Source: Vespa crabro (lineage: Eukaryota > Arthropoda > Insecta > Hymenoptera > Vespidae). Taken from it: a stretch of DNA of 64,000 nucleotides. The stretch lies in the NCBI RefSeq assembly GCF_910589235.1, contig NC_060971.1:4200826-4264825 (forward strand), read 5' to 3'. Below are positions 23,173 through 33,203 of this stretch, one piece after another. The translations under genes were made by a program, and so were the position numbers. The first letter of the stretch is position 1. The number at the start of each line of letters is the position of its first letter. The notes beneath the pieces were generated by a model. The model did no database searches, was not told where the DNA came from, and saw only the letters and a list, made by a program, of their open reading frames with translations.

Positions 23173-23250
23173 AGGATAAAGAGAGGAACACTTGCAAGGC
23201 GCCTAAATATCGTCGCGAGTAAACAAGGGGAGGCCCTTCTTCGTAATTCG

Positions 23251-23285
23251 GATATTCTGGCGCAGGTGCCACGCGCCAGAACATC
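23251..23285. repeat. Stem-loop with 9-base perfect GC-rich core
   Basis: TTCTGGCGC / GCGCCAGAA around a nine-base loop, extended by three more pairs beyond one mismatch. At 35 bases it is too short for a normal pre-miRNA. Confidence 0.75.
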
Positions 23286-23796
23286 TATCAAGATAGAAAG
23301 ATAGAAGACTCGAAGGGAGACTGAAGAAAAAGGAGGGAAAGGGGCCGCGAGTCGACGCAAGAGGGAGAGGGAGGGAGGGAGAGAGATTGCCGAGTAGTGG
23401 TCTAGGTTCTGAGGATCAACCCGAAGAAACGGGGATTTCGTGAGACAGGAGAAACTAAGCTCCTCTTTTCCCTTCTCTTAACCCTTTCTCCTACCTAATA
23501 TCGAATCCTTGGGAATTAGTATTCTCTCGCATGAACGTGAATCCTTCGGAGCTTTCATAGCCTCTGTCGCTTCTCATTCCTGATTACGTATCGATTCACG
23601 TAAGTTGTTCTCGATCGGGATACGTTCTAAATACACGCGAACTTACCGCGACCGTACTAAATTACGCGTCCGGCTAAATCGCGAGCCAAGGTAAAGAGAG
23701 TCGTAAAACTTTAGCCAAGCAATTACGAGCCAACGAGCCTTATCTTTTAGCAATCTTTAACGCAACCCTTTTCTTCTTTTTTGCTTTTTTGCGTTA

Positions 23797-23798
23797 TT

Positions 23799-23850
<52 letters not shown>
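23797..23850. repeat. (CTTT)n tetranucleotide array
   Basis: About 13 perfect CTTT units, followed about 30 bases later by an interrupted GA array (23880-23913). Confidence 0.96.
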
Positions 23851-23851
<1 letters not shown>

Positions 23852-24172
23852 GATCGTACGCAAAGAGAAGGAGGGAGCAAGAGAGAGAGAGAGAGCGAGA
23901 GAGAGAGAGAGAATTTTTTTTACATATAAGTTGTCCAATAGATCCACATATCTTCGCGATAGGGGCGTGGAGAGATCGAAAAAAAAAGTCGCTCGTCGTT
24001 TGCGAGCACAAAGACGGCGAGTTTCGTAACTCGTTTCGAGTATCCTCGAGAAATATCCTTCGAGCTGCCTACGCTAACGACGTTTCGACCGTTTTGCTCG
24101 GTTAAGAATGCAAGTCTATACCGAGTGCATCGTATAACTTGATAACTCTTACTTATTTCAATGCTAAAAGAG

Positions 24173-24209
<37 letters not shown>

Positions 24210-24454
24210 AACATATGGTTCAAGCGAAGAAGTTTATATCCGCGAGAACATCTCGGATGAGTTTTTCTCAAGAATGAAAATTCTATGTAAAAGCGTTTAA
24301 TGCTTTTATCGGTCATAAAACTTTTATTACTAGGTACGACTAAACTTTTCCGCTTAGAAAGTACAAGTCGAAGGACAAGTCGAAGGAACGCCTACGAGCA
24401 TGTTAAAACTGTCCTTCTCTCTATCTATCTCAGGTGAAATAAAATGGACGAAAG

Positions 24455-24675
24455 GAGGGAAAAAAAATAAAAGGAAAAAAAAAGAAAAAAAAAAAAAAAG
24501 AAAAAAAAAGAAAAAAGCAACGAAGAGGTAGCAAAGGAAAAGTAAATTCGGAAGGACGTGGAGGAGATAAGGATAAAGTAAAAAAGAAAAGAAAAAAAAA
24601 AAAAACACAAAAAAAAACACAAAAAAAAGACAAGAAAAAAAAAAGCAAGAAAAAAGCGAAAAAAAAAAAAAAGAC
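24455..24675. repeat. A-rich tract
   Basis: Long A-rich sequence with G and C interruptions; on the minus strand a poly-T/pyrimidine tract in the hth intron. Confidence 0.9.
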
Positions 24676-25136
24676 ATAGTTGATTCGTGCACCACGGCAC
24701 GTCCGTTCGATGTGAACGCCCACCGACTCGCGTCGGTCGTACTTTGTACTCGCGTGATTGGCGCGCTGAAATAATCAGCTTGTTGTCGAGCGTCGCGGCC
24801 GAGCGTGCACGGCTCGTTTCGTTTGATGTACGGCTGTAATTTCAAAGTGTCTGGAATTCACGTGTATGACACGTTCGCGTCGTACTGTGTGATTCGAGCC
24901 GGCCGCGCGAATCCTTTCCCGAAGAGAAAAGGTAAGGTAGAGAGAAAAAAATTTTTTTCCCTTTCTTCCCGCGACACGCACGTCGTAAAAAGAACGAGGA
25001 ACGGCTTCAAAGATAAGCCGAGTGGAAACCTTATCGCTGCACATCGACTTGCCTTCTATAGTTTCGTAACGCCTGACGATTATTACTTTACGTTGTCGAG
25101 CCACGGGCGATACGTATACCTCTCTCGTACAGAAAG

Positions 25137-25203
25137 GAAAAAGAAAAAAAAAAAAAAAAAAAAAAAGAAAAGAAAAAAAAGAAAGAAAGAAAGAAAGAAA
25201 AAG
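25137..25203. repeat. Poly-A / (GAAA)n tract
   Basis: About 65 bases of A with G, starting roughly 90 bases downstream of the hth donor; a U-rich intronic tract in the hth transcript. Confidence 0.92.
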
Positions 25204-25283
25204 AACACGTGACTTTAAATCATTTCCATAATAATAACATCTATTAATCACAAAATGATATGATATGAATAAATAAAAATCTT

Positions 25284-25291
25284 TCACTCAC
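25284..25291 (-). other. Splice donor of the hth homeobox exon
   Basis: The minus strand reads AATTG followed by GTGAGTGA. GTGAGT is a near-ideal donor, and the exon breaks after TG of the Trp codon, as in other Meis-family genes where the next exon starts with the G that completes TGG and continues with FINARRR. Confidence 0.9.
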
Positions 25292-25368
25292 CAATTATTA
25301 ACTTGAAGAATCGTCAACCCCGTGTCCTGTGCCAGTTGTTTCTTCTGATCCTCCGAGGGGTACGGATG
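25292..25368 (-). CDS. hth: homothorax (Meis-family TALE homeobox) internal exon
   Basis: Internal 77-base exon read on the minus strand. It encodes 25 codons plus two bases of a split Trp codon: HPYPSEDQKK, then QLAQDTGL, then TILQVNN and the first two bases of W. This is the centre of a TALE homeodomain: the PYP three-residue loop extension, helix 2, and the start of DNA-recognition helix 3. From family knowledge, the LAQDTGLTILQVNN string is diagnostic of Meis/Homothorax and differs from Pknox, PBC/Exd, TGIF and Iroquois; vertebrate Meis genes have an equivalent 77-base exon with the same phases. Homothorax is a nuclear DNA-binding cofactor that binds Extradenticle and Hox proteins and controls Exd nuclear entry. 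The exon is partial: the FINARRR part of helix 3 and the Meis N-terminal domain lie outside the window or were not found. The exon starts in phase 0 and ends after codon base 2. Confidence 0.96.
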
Positions 25369-25395
25369 CTGTAAATAAAAAAAGAAAAGAAATTC
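25369..25395 (-). other. Splice acceptor of the hth homeobox exon
   Basis: On the minus strand a pyrimidine-rich run of mostly T leads into TTTATTTACAG immediately before the first exon codon CAT (His). The AG complement lies at 25369-25370. The tract and CAG fit the insect acceptor consensus and fix the exon start. Confidence 0.9.
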
Positions 25396-25628
25396 AAGAA
25401 TTTAGGTCAAAGTCCATCCTCACGTGGATTCGTCGCGAATCGTTAACATCACGAGGAGAAAATTTCCATTCCGTATGTCCCGGACGCGACCCTGAGAACG
25501 TTTTACGTTCGATCCGGACGCTTAATGAACGCAACAAGGTAAGAATAAACGTTCCGTGAAGGCGCGCATCGCGCTATTTCGCGCGTCTACTCCGAGTGAT
25601 TTACAGGGCACGTGCACGCGTTCTCTTT

Positions 25629-25629
25629 T

Positions 25630-25674
<45 letters not shown>

Positions 25675-25822
25675 CTCTCTCATTCTCTCTCTTTTTCTTT
25701 CTCTTTCTCTATCTTTCTTTCTCATCCACGGAGGACAATTTCTACCTACGCGAAAAAGGGGAGAAAGAAAGAAAGAAAGAAAGAGAGAGAAAGAGAAAGA
25801 GAGAGAGAGAGAGAGAGAGGAA
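25629..25822. repeat. CT array followed by GAAA/GA array
   Basis: CT with CTTT interruptions (25629-25720), then GAAA and GA (25762-25822). The halves are roughly complementary and could form a large imperfect foldback. Confidence 0.92.
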
Positions 25823-25877
25823 GATGTTTGGAGCGTTGCAAATGTCAGAACGCACCTGCGAAAATATTATTTATTAC

Positions 25878-25990
25878 TGACTAACAACAACAGCAACAAC
25901 AACAGCAACAATAACAACAACAACAACAACAACAAGGACAACGACGATGACGATGACGATGACAAGGATAACGTCGACAACGATGAAAAA
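25878..25990. repeat. (CAA)n then (GAC/GAT)n trinucleotide array
   Basis: CAA units with CAG and TAA interruptions to about 25935, then mixed GAC, GAT and AAC units. Translates as poly-Asn then poly-Asp, with no coding support. Confidence 0.93.
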
Positions 25991-26345
25991 GGAAGGCTGC
26001 GAAACGGAGCTGGAATGAAGGAAGACAGACAGAGCACTTGAACGTAGTATATACCACTCTCAAGCAGGACAAGACAGGATGCCCAAGTTTTATCACGTTG
26101 TTGCATCAGTGCAGATGCGCGCTTCCGCGCTCTCTGTTCGTCCTTTTTGAATACAGGAAAGATCGTACTATTTCTTTCGTATTTTCCTTAGATTAGATAG
26201 AAGGAGAGAGAGAGAGAGAGAGAGAAGGAATTTTACGAGACAGCGATGTAAAATTATGAGGAGTCAGATGACGGAGACATATGCAGAACGTCAGGAGACT
26301 TTGGAATAATAATTTACATGAGTCTAAATAAAGAATTCCACGAAA

Positions 26346-26785
26346 TTGAAACTGAATTTTTATGCTTATATTAATATCTTACAAGTTTTAATAATATCGA
26401 ATTCTTTGATATTAAAAATCATTTCTCCTGAAAAGTTTCAAAGAAACAAGAATAATTTTACAAAAGTAAAGGATCTAAAAGGTATAAGGAAAGATGGGAC
26501 ACGAGGCATGTTTCAGGAAGCAGGCCGAGTCACGGTTAAAACGAAAGCGAGTGTGTCGCGAGTTTACGGTGAAATAGGAGGTGGATGGATGAGGGATGGC
26601 CTTCTCGGATATTCCATCGTTCTTGCGGCACGGCTCCATAAATTCGTGTATAAATCTGGACGGTTCTCATGCGGGGAAGTTACTGCGGGCATTAATTTTG
26701 CACTTGCGGCCGGCCGTACGCGCGTCTTTCGAACGTTCTTGCTCGCGGGTGACGGCCAAGACGCGTATCTACTTACATACCTATG

Positions 26786-26786
<1 letters not shown>
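26346..26786 (+). other. Unassigned ORF candidate, 146 codons, repeat-free
   Basis: The longest frame with no simple sequence near the exon. It opens with a TTG codon; the first good ATG is 26508, giving 92 residues that start MFQEAGRVTVKTKASV. The frame stays open across both an AT-rich half and a GC-rich half. A second plus frame and one minus frame are also open over the GC-rich half. Lies 1 kb upstream of the hth exon on the opposite strand. Not recognised. Confidence 0.12.

Positions 26787-26788
<2 letters not shown>

Positions 26789-26819
<31 letters not shown>
26789..26819. repeat. (TA)n microsatellite
   Basis: About 31 bases of TA, then TATG units. Confidence 0.95.
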
Positions 26820-26834
<15 letters not shown>

Positions 26835-27539
26835 TATAAGTACATACGTACTGCGATCTTTTGAAGGAAAGATACCAGACGACTTTTGCACGCGCGCCTT
26901 TACGTCAAACTACGCCGAAAGCTATGCTCTCTCTCTTTCTCTCTTTCTCTTTCTCTCTCTTTCTCCGTCTCTTTTCCTTTTATTATTCGTTATTCGCGAG
27001 GACGACATTAACCTTTCACATTTTCACGAATTCAAGGACGAAAATCCCGATTCTTTATGATCCATTAAATTAAAGATTAATTTTTATGATATCTTAAGCG
27101 ATACGAAAGATAAGAAACACAAATCCGAAATCATGGAGATATTAATCGCGGATATATAAGCGAGATCGTGACTACATCTCCATTTCAGTACGCGTATTCG
27201 CGTCAGCGGCCTTTAAAAGCGGACATAAAGGCAACCTTAACCGCATCGAGTGTGCAACAAAATGCGCATCGGAAGCAATACACCGTAGATACATACACAT
27301 ATACATACATATACATGTACCGTTGAATGTAAGAGAACGGGGGCCGAAGGGTATCTCGTTTACGCAGAAAAGCAACGCGAGAGAGCGTGTAACGCAAGCG
27401 GCCGAACCGCATCATATTTTTACATAATTAGCACGTGGTGCTCGTAGTATTAGGTTGCCCCGTCGTTACTTTTTGCCGAGGCCTGCGGTATTTTTGGAAA
27501 CCGCCGTGGGCCTCGACGTACCCCCATCCCTCTCACACT

Positions 27540-27575
<36 letters not shown>

Positions 27576-27805
27576 CCTGGTATATCATGTTTCTTGGAGG
27601 CGAGCCATACCGTACATCGTACACTACGGGAACGTGGCTCTATACCCTCTTCCAGCACCACCCGAAAAGCCCATTGTGAGTCGGCTGCGTGTATACGCGA
27701 TCCGAGCGATTCTTATCCTAATTAAATCGGCGGAGTGCATTGTCTGGGCGTAGAATTTCTATCGGATCTCGTCTCTACCAAGTGTATATACATATGTATA
27801 TACCT

Positions 27806-27806
27806 A

Positions 27807-27866
<60 letters not shown>

Positions 27867-27988
27867 CGTGTGCGAGGAAAGAGAGATAGACAGAGAGATA
27901 GACATAGAGATAGATAGAGAGAGGGACAGAAAGAGAGAGAGAGAGAGAAAGAGACAGACAGAGAAAGATAAAGAGAGAGAGAGAGAAT
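27806..27988. repeat. TA array followed by GA/GATA array
   Basis: TA (27806-27867) followed by purine-rich GAGA, GATA and GACA units (27878-27988). Confidence 0.94.
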
Positions 27989-28471
27989 ATCACGAAGAGG
28001 AGGATCGAGAAGCTGCTGCCGTAAAGTACTTGCTATCGGTAACGGTACCGATGGAGAACCACCCCTTTTGCTCTTTCCTTTCGAAAACACACGAAGCTTC
28101 AGTTAAAGAATTGTTTTCTTTGTTTGAGAACGAGAGAGAAAGGGAGAGTAAGAGAGTAAGAGAGAGAGAGAGAGAGAGAGAGAGAAGGAGTAAAAGCTTT
28201 TCTTTTTCTTTCGATTCAGCTTTCGTTGGTGTATGCATAAAACAATCAAGATAATTGTTGATGTTTCCTGGGGTCTGCCTGTTTTCCACTTTCCTCTCCC
28301 CGAGAGAACTGCGGAGAATGACGTTGGAAGGGATGAGAGAGAGAGAAAGAGAAAGAAAGAGGGAACGCAGAAGCTATCCAATTACATTGAAAACAATAGT
28401 CTTAAGTGCTCACAGCGGTCCGTTCTGGGCCACCCTCGACCCCTACACCATCGGTCCCTACCACCGAGGGT

Positions 28472-28520
<49 letters not shown>

Positions 28521-28919
28521 TCTACCACCGACGTATGAAAGTGACGTTTTATTCCCAATAGTGAGTGAATATGATCGTAAAAAGTTATTATACTTTTCAT
28601 CATGTTATAAATACATAGGATAAAGATCACGAATTAATATACCATTGGAATTTTCATTCTACGAGGCAATTTGATCACTCTAGAAATCGTAGGATAAAGA
28701 TACCATTCCTGGAATAAAGTTCTTGGAATAAATGCGATCTCTTTTCGAGCGAGAGGATCACCGGTAGCGATGTAAAAGGAGTCGTAGAGAGAAAGAGGGA
28801 GATAGAATGGGAGGATGAGAATACACGAAGAAGACGAGGGGCAGACGGTCTAGTCGGTGGCCAAACAAGCGATAAAATGAAAATGAGCGGTAAAAAGACA
28901 ATATGAAAACCATTTGGGT

Positions 28920-28923
<4 letters not shown>

Positions 28924-28957
<34 letters not shown>

Positions 28958-28972
28958 CTCTCTATCTATCTA

Positions 28973-29006
<34 letters not shown>
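28924..29006. repeat. CT / TATC compound array
   Basis: CT core with TATC units in the middle and CT again. Confidence 0.94.
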
Positions 29007-29225
29007 ATTCGGTCGAGTTCAGGGCGGGAACGAGCGAGGCGGAAGCAAAGCTAAGTGTGTAAATGAGTCCGTAGTTTAGCCCGATTGCCTCGAGACGACC
29101 CCTTTTCGCGGTACGCTATCCTCATCCACGTTTCTTCCACACTCTACCACGAGAAAGATAGTAGCAACGCAATCGGAATACTTTTGTTCTTCTTAAACGT
29201 TGTAACGGACGTTTTGGACGATTTC

Positions 29226-29720
29226 CTAAACGATTTCGGGAATGAATGATAATTTTTTTCTTTTTTTTTTTTTTTCCTCCAAAAAACGAATTTCGAATCG
29301 ATAAGACGACGAATTCTCATTCATTAGTATTATTAAATTTGGTAACGCGTGCCGTTCGATTATATTTTTTCTCTCTTTTTCTTTTTTTCTTTCTCTTTTT
29401 TTTTCTATATATATAAAAAAAAAAAAAAAAAAAAGAAAAGATATAGTACCCGGGAACGGTAGAACACATTGTCCAATGAAATCAGCGAAACGAGCATTTT
29501 TCCTGATAAACTCTAACGACTTGAATCGATCGAACCGAAAACGCTGGTCCCGTCGTTGGATGACAATTTGCTGGCTCGAACGAACGCGTGCTGCGTCAGG
29601 TCGTCGATGTCGAATGGGCGGTGCAACGTAGAACCTCCGATGTGTCTCCTCATGTCCTTCGTCCGCTGTCGTTTTGGGTATCCCCCTACGGTAACCAGGC
29701 TTCTCGTTGCCGAATGACAC
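29226..29720 (-). other. Unassigned minus-strand open frame, non-repetitive first 90 codons
   Basis: Same strand as hth and upstream of it. The frame begins at a GTG with no early ATG, so it would have to be an internal exon. It reads ...GNEKPGYRRGIPKTTADEGH... and later FKSLEFIRKNARFADFIGQC before entering poly-T sequence. TTACCGTAG/GGGG is a weak acceptor candidate and GG/GTACTA a weak donor. Not recognised as a Meis region. Confidence 0.1.
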
Positions 29721-30456
29721 GTCGATGACGACCGTTGCTGACTCCGACTAACGAGCGGGGCGTTGGGGGCGTGAGAGCCAGCAGAGATCGCGCCTCGTCA
29801 TCACGCTCCTCCGACCACGTCCGCGTCCTCATCCTCGACCTCCTCGTCCTCTACCTTCTCGATACTCGGACCCCGAGCATGTTTCTATCAAGAGTTACAA
29901 CCGTCCTTCCTACTTTCGAGTATCCACCCCCGATATTTTTTCTCTAACGTTTCTTTTTTGTTTCTTCTTTCTACTTTTCTTTTTTCGTTTTTCTCTTTTC
30001 TTCTCTCTTATCTACGATTCCCATTATTATACCACACTGTCAGATTGGACGAGTTCTTGTTCGTTAATTTCACTTTGATCAGGTTGCAGATAAATTTTAT
30101 ACAATTAAGCTCATTCTATCCCGAGGGGATCGAATAAACGTTAAAAATCGACAGCTATCAGAGCCAACGTAATCATCTCCCTAATAGAAGAGGATTTCAC
30201 AATGACAAAGAGGTCCTACGTAACCGGGCCGATGGTCGATTGTGAAGGAAAAGCCTTCTCTCTGTTCGCCTCTCTACGATCGTAGCCGACGGGAAACGGA
30301 CGATTGTCTGGAATGGATTTCGCAGTGGGATTACCTTAGCCGAGCAATTTGACGGAAAAGGAGATCCGCTCGTTGGCGACGTGAGAATCGAGATGGAGAA
30401 AGCGAAAGGTGTTGGATGAGGACGAGGCGCCGGGGTAGGGGAGAAAAAGGAGGGAG

Positions 30457-30490
30457 TATAAAATAGGCGACGTCAGCGCGCCAGTCATCC
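30457..30490 (+). promoter_or_regulatory. Candidate TATA/initiator core promoter
   Basis: TATAAAATA at 30457-30465 is followed by GTCATCC, with the candidate +1 A at 30487, 30 bases after the first T of the TATA box. That is the normal TATA-to-start spacing, and TCATCC matches five of six positions of the arthropod initiator. ACGTCA, close to a CRE, lies between them. It would drive plus-strand transcription, opposite to hth. Chance occurrence is plausible in 64 kb. Confidence 0.3.
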
Positions 30491-30575
30491 CTAATGCCTT
30501 CATTCCATCTGTCCTCCCATCTTCCCTCCTTCTCCTCTACCTCTTCATCGGTTGATAGATATACCAGGCATTTCC

Positions 30576-30671
30576 ATGAGCGGCTATAACTTCGTTACCA
30601 CCTCCGGGGGTGGTGGTTATTCAATTTTACCCTTAAAATCCTCTAATGTGCCGTTATTGCAAAGGCCGTGA
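30576..30671 (+). other. 31-residue ORF downstream of the candidate promoter
   Basis: First ATG downstream of the candidate start at 30487, in the fair context TTCC-ATG-A. Reads MSGYNFVTTSGGGGYSILPL and stops at TGA 30669-30671. Short enough to be chance; no family recognised. Confidence 0.07.
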
Positions 30672-31401
30672 GAGAAATCAGAGAGGGAAGAGAGTAATGG
30701 CTCGCCGCAAAGTGGAAGAGGAACCACCAACGGGATTTCCTTTAAGACGAACCGACGAGCGAATGAACGAACGAACGGAACTTTTTTTTCCTTTTTTCTC
30801 TATCTTTTTTTCTTCTCTTTTCCACGAAACACTAAGAATTTCCCGTGAAACGTGCGATTCGAATTCCACCGGTGAAATATCGACGTGCTGGAAAGTGACA
30901 TAGATGCCCGTTCGCGCGCGCGTTTGCGCCCCACACAAATGCACGCACGGAAACACCGTCGATGTTGGTTCTCGCGCGTAATTACGAGCGAAACACAATG
31001 GAATGTATGGAGGTATGCGCGAGAACAACGCGCCTCGAGCAGCATGCCAGACTAAGCCGATACGAGAGATAAGCCGTGCCCGAAGATGGTATGCGACCAG
31101 GATACATCCACTGACTGCTGGTGGATGTACCTGGCAAACATGGACGAATATCGTTCGAAGATCTGCTTCGTCATCGCGAGAAACGTATTTTACTTTGGTG
31201 TCCTAACCTAGCATTTTCTTATCCAGAAACGAGATTATCTAAGGATGAAATATATCAAACAGTTACGTGCCCTCTGCGCCATGACAGATATTGTTCAAAT
31301 TGATCTTATCGATTTTATTTCCTAATATTTGAAGATTTTTTGAAGATCGAGAGACTTCTTTTTCTTTTTGTTTTCTTTCTTTTTCCTTTTTTTTTAATTC
31401 C

Positions 31402-31445
<44 letters not shown>

Positions 31446-32102
31446 AAAGAGCATCGAAAAAACACAAAGAGAGACATTTAAAGGGTAGGAAAATCAGGAC
31501 GAAGGGCAGTCGTCGAAATCGATGGAGTCGATTTGGAAGGACGTCGAGGCTGTAGGGCGTGGCCGAAGCGGGTCTCTGTGACACGGGCACCTCAATCACT
31601 GCGCGACGCCAGAACCTGTCATTATCACGCGGGGTCCTGTCTAACGCGTGGGGTCCGAACACATCTACGAACACGGACGTCCGATCGTTTCCCATCGTTC
31701 GTATGTTTCTCGCACGTTCGAGGCTACGTTGCATTCACCTAAACGTCCTTTCGTCTCTCTCACGATCCACCAACGCGATTCGATGGATCACGGTCAAAGG
31801 AAAGGACAAGCTAAGGCTCCCTCTTTCTCCTCCTCCTTCTCTTTATCCTTCTCTTCTACGACCATTGACCTCGGCTACTACCAACCTCTGGCTTTGTCTC
31901 CCAATTCCATTGATTAGGCCTCGCTCACCCATTCCCGGGATACTACTTTCCTATACTAGCGCCAATAGATAGAACCGATCGAAGCTCGCTAATGAAACGA
32001 CTGACGAGTGACCCTGGATTTAATCTTCCACTTCTTCTCGAAGGATTTATTACAATGAATGACCGAAAGACTTTTTTCTTGCGTAGCCCAAATTAACGAT
32101 AT

Positions 32103-32104
<2 letters not shown>

Positions 32105-32154
<50 letters not shown>
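32105..32154. repeat. (TA)n microsatellite
   Basis: About 50 bases of uninterrupted TA. Confidence 0.97.
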
Positions 32155-32157
<3 letters not shown>

Positions 32158-32531
32158 CAGTTTCATCGAAGAAAAAATTAGTTAATATGATAATATAATA
32201 AATGATAAAACTAGAGAGAGTAGAAAGAGTATAGATGAAAAGATGAAGAGAAAAAGAAAGAGAGAAACATTGCTGATAGACGTAAAACGTCATGTCTCTT
32301 TCTCATTCAACTTTTCTTTTCTCTTTTTTTTTTTTTCTTTGTTTCTTTCTTTTTCATATTATCGAACCAAATGAATATGTATAATAAGGTAGACCCAAGG
32401 TTTCGAACATTTTACTCGTTTCTGAATCTATTTCGACAAGGACGATGGTAACTCTCCGAAGGAAGCAGAAAGTTTTCCGAGTTCGTTAATGAGAGACGGG
32501 CTTCCTTCCTCCCGTCCGACTTTTAGCTAAG

Positions 32532-32541
32532 CTGTCAATCG
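32532..32541 (-). promoter_or_regulatory. PBC-Meis-like composite site
   Basis: The minus strand reads CGATTGACAG, nine of ten bases of TGATTGACAG. Lies in repeat-free sequence 170 bases left of the TCAGT cluster. Confidence 0.25.
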
Positions 32542-33144
32542 GTACAGAGCCGCGCCTCGTGACTTGTGGGAATCGGGATAATTATAACGTTTCCGTCGTA
32601 GTTTAGATACGGAGCTGGGCGTAATGGTGAAACCTCCTCCTCCTTTCCTGAAGGGCCCTCGGGCGGCAATTCCACGCTCATGCTCGCACCGCTACCCGGC
32701 AATCATCCCCAGTCAGTCTTTCAGTCAGTTCCGTTCCTATTTAATTATCCATTTAAACCGTATAATCTTCTCCTACGGGCCGGCCGATACACTCGTGCCG
32801 CTCGATTTTCTCTCTTGTCGAATCGACTACAAGGACGAATGCTATCGGGTTCTACGAATACAATAGGGGAAAATTAAATGGACACATCTTTAGATATCAT
32901 TGACGATTAAATGCACCTTGAATGCATGCATCTCGATATAGAAAAACAGAGAGAGAAAGAAAGAGAGAGAGAGAGACAGAGACAGAGAATAAAGTTATAT
33001 TTGACAAGTAATTTTTTTTAGTAATTAAATTCATTAACATATTGTTTCAACGTAGAGATTAGATGTCGTTCATTAGATATCACATAGAACCCTATTTCTA
33101 TTGGATCGAGTCGTATTCGCCACGTGACTCTCGACAAGTTATAA

Positions 33145-33148
<4 letters not shown>

Positions 33149-33199
<51 letters not shown>
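33149..33199. repeat. (CT)n microsatellite
   Basis: About 51 bases of CT, followed by ACACAT-rich sequence. Confidence 0.97.

Positions 33200-33203
<4 letters not shown>

Larger units (their letters stand above)
1..25291 (-). other. hth: Large intron downstream of the hth homeobox exon (partial)
   Basis: By inference all of 1-25291 is intronic for hth, because the donor at 25291 is not followed by a recognisable FINARRRIVQPMIDQ exon anywhere towards coordinate 1. I searched the plus strand for the complementary pattern (ttgatgaac-type motifs and the Arg-rich codons) and saw none. It contains dense microsatellites, AT-rich spacers and several candidate regulatory blocks listed separately. Nested genes or non-coding RNAs on either strand are possible but unproven. 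Confidence 0.7.
29000..32000. other. Segment overview: complex unique sequence with few repeats
   Basis: Relatively microsatellite-poor. 29450-29940 and 30160-31310 are CpG-rich unique sequence. It includes a non-repetitive minus-strand frame (29226-29720) and a TATA/initiator pair near 30457-30490. A GA array sits at 31405-31440. No recognised gene. Confidence 0.7.
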
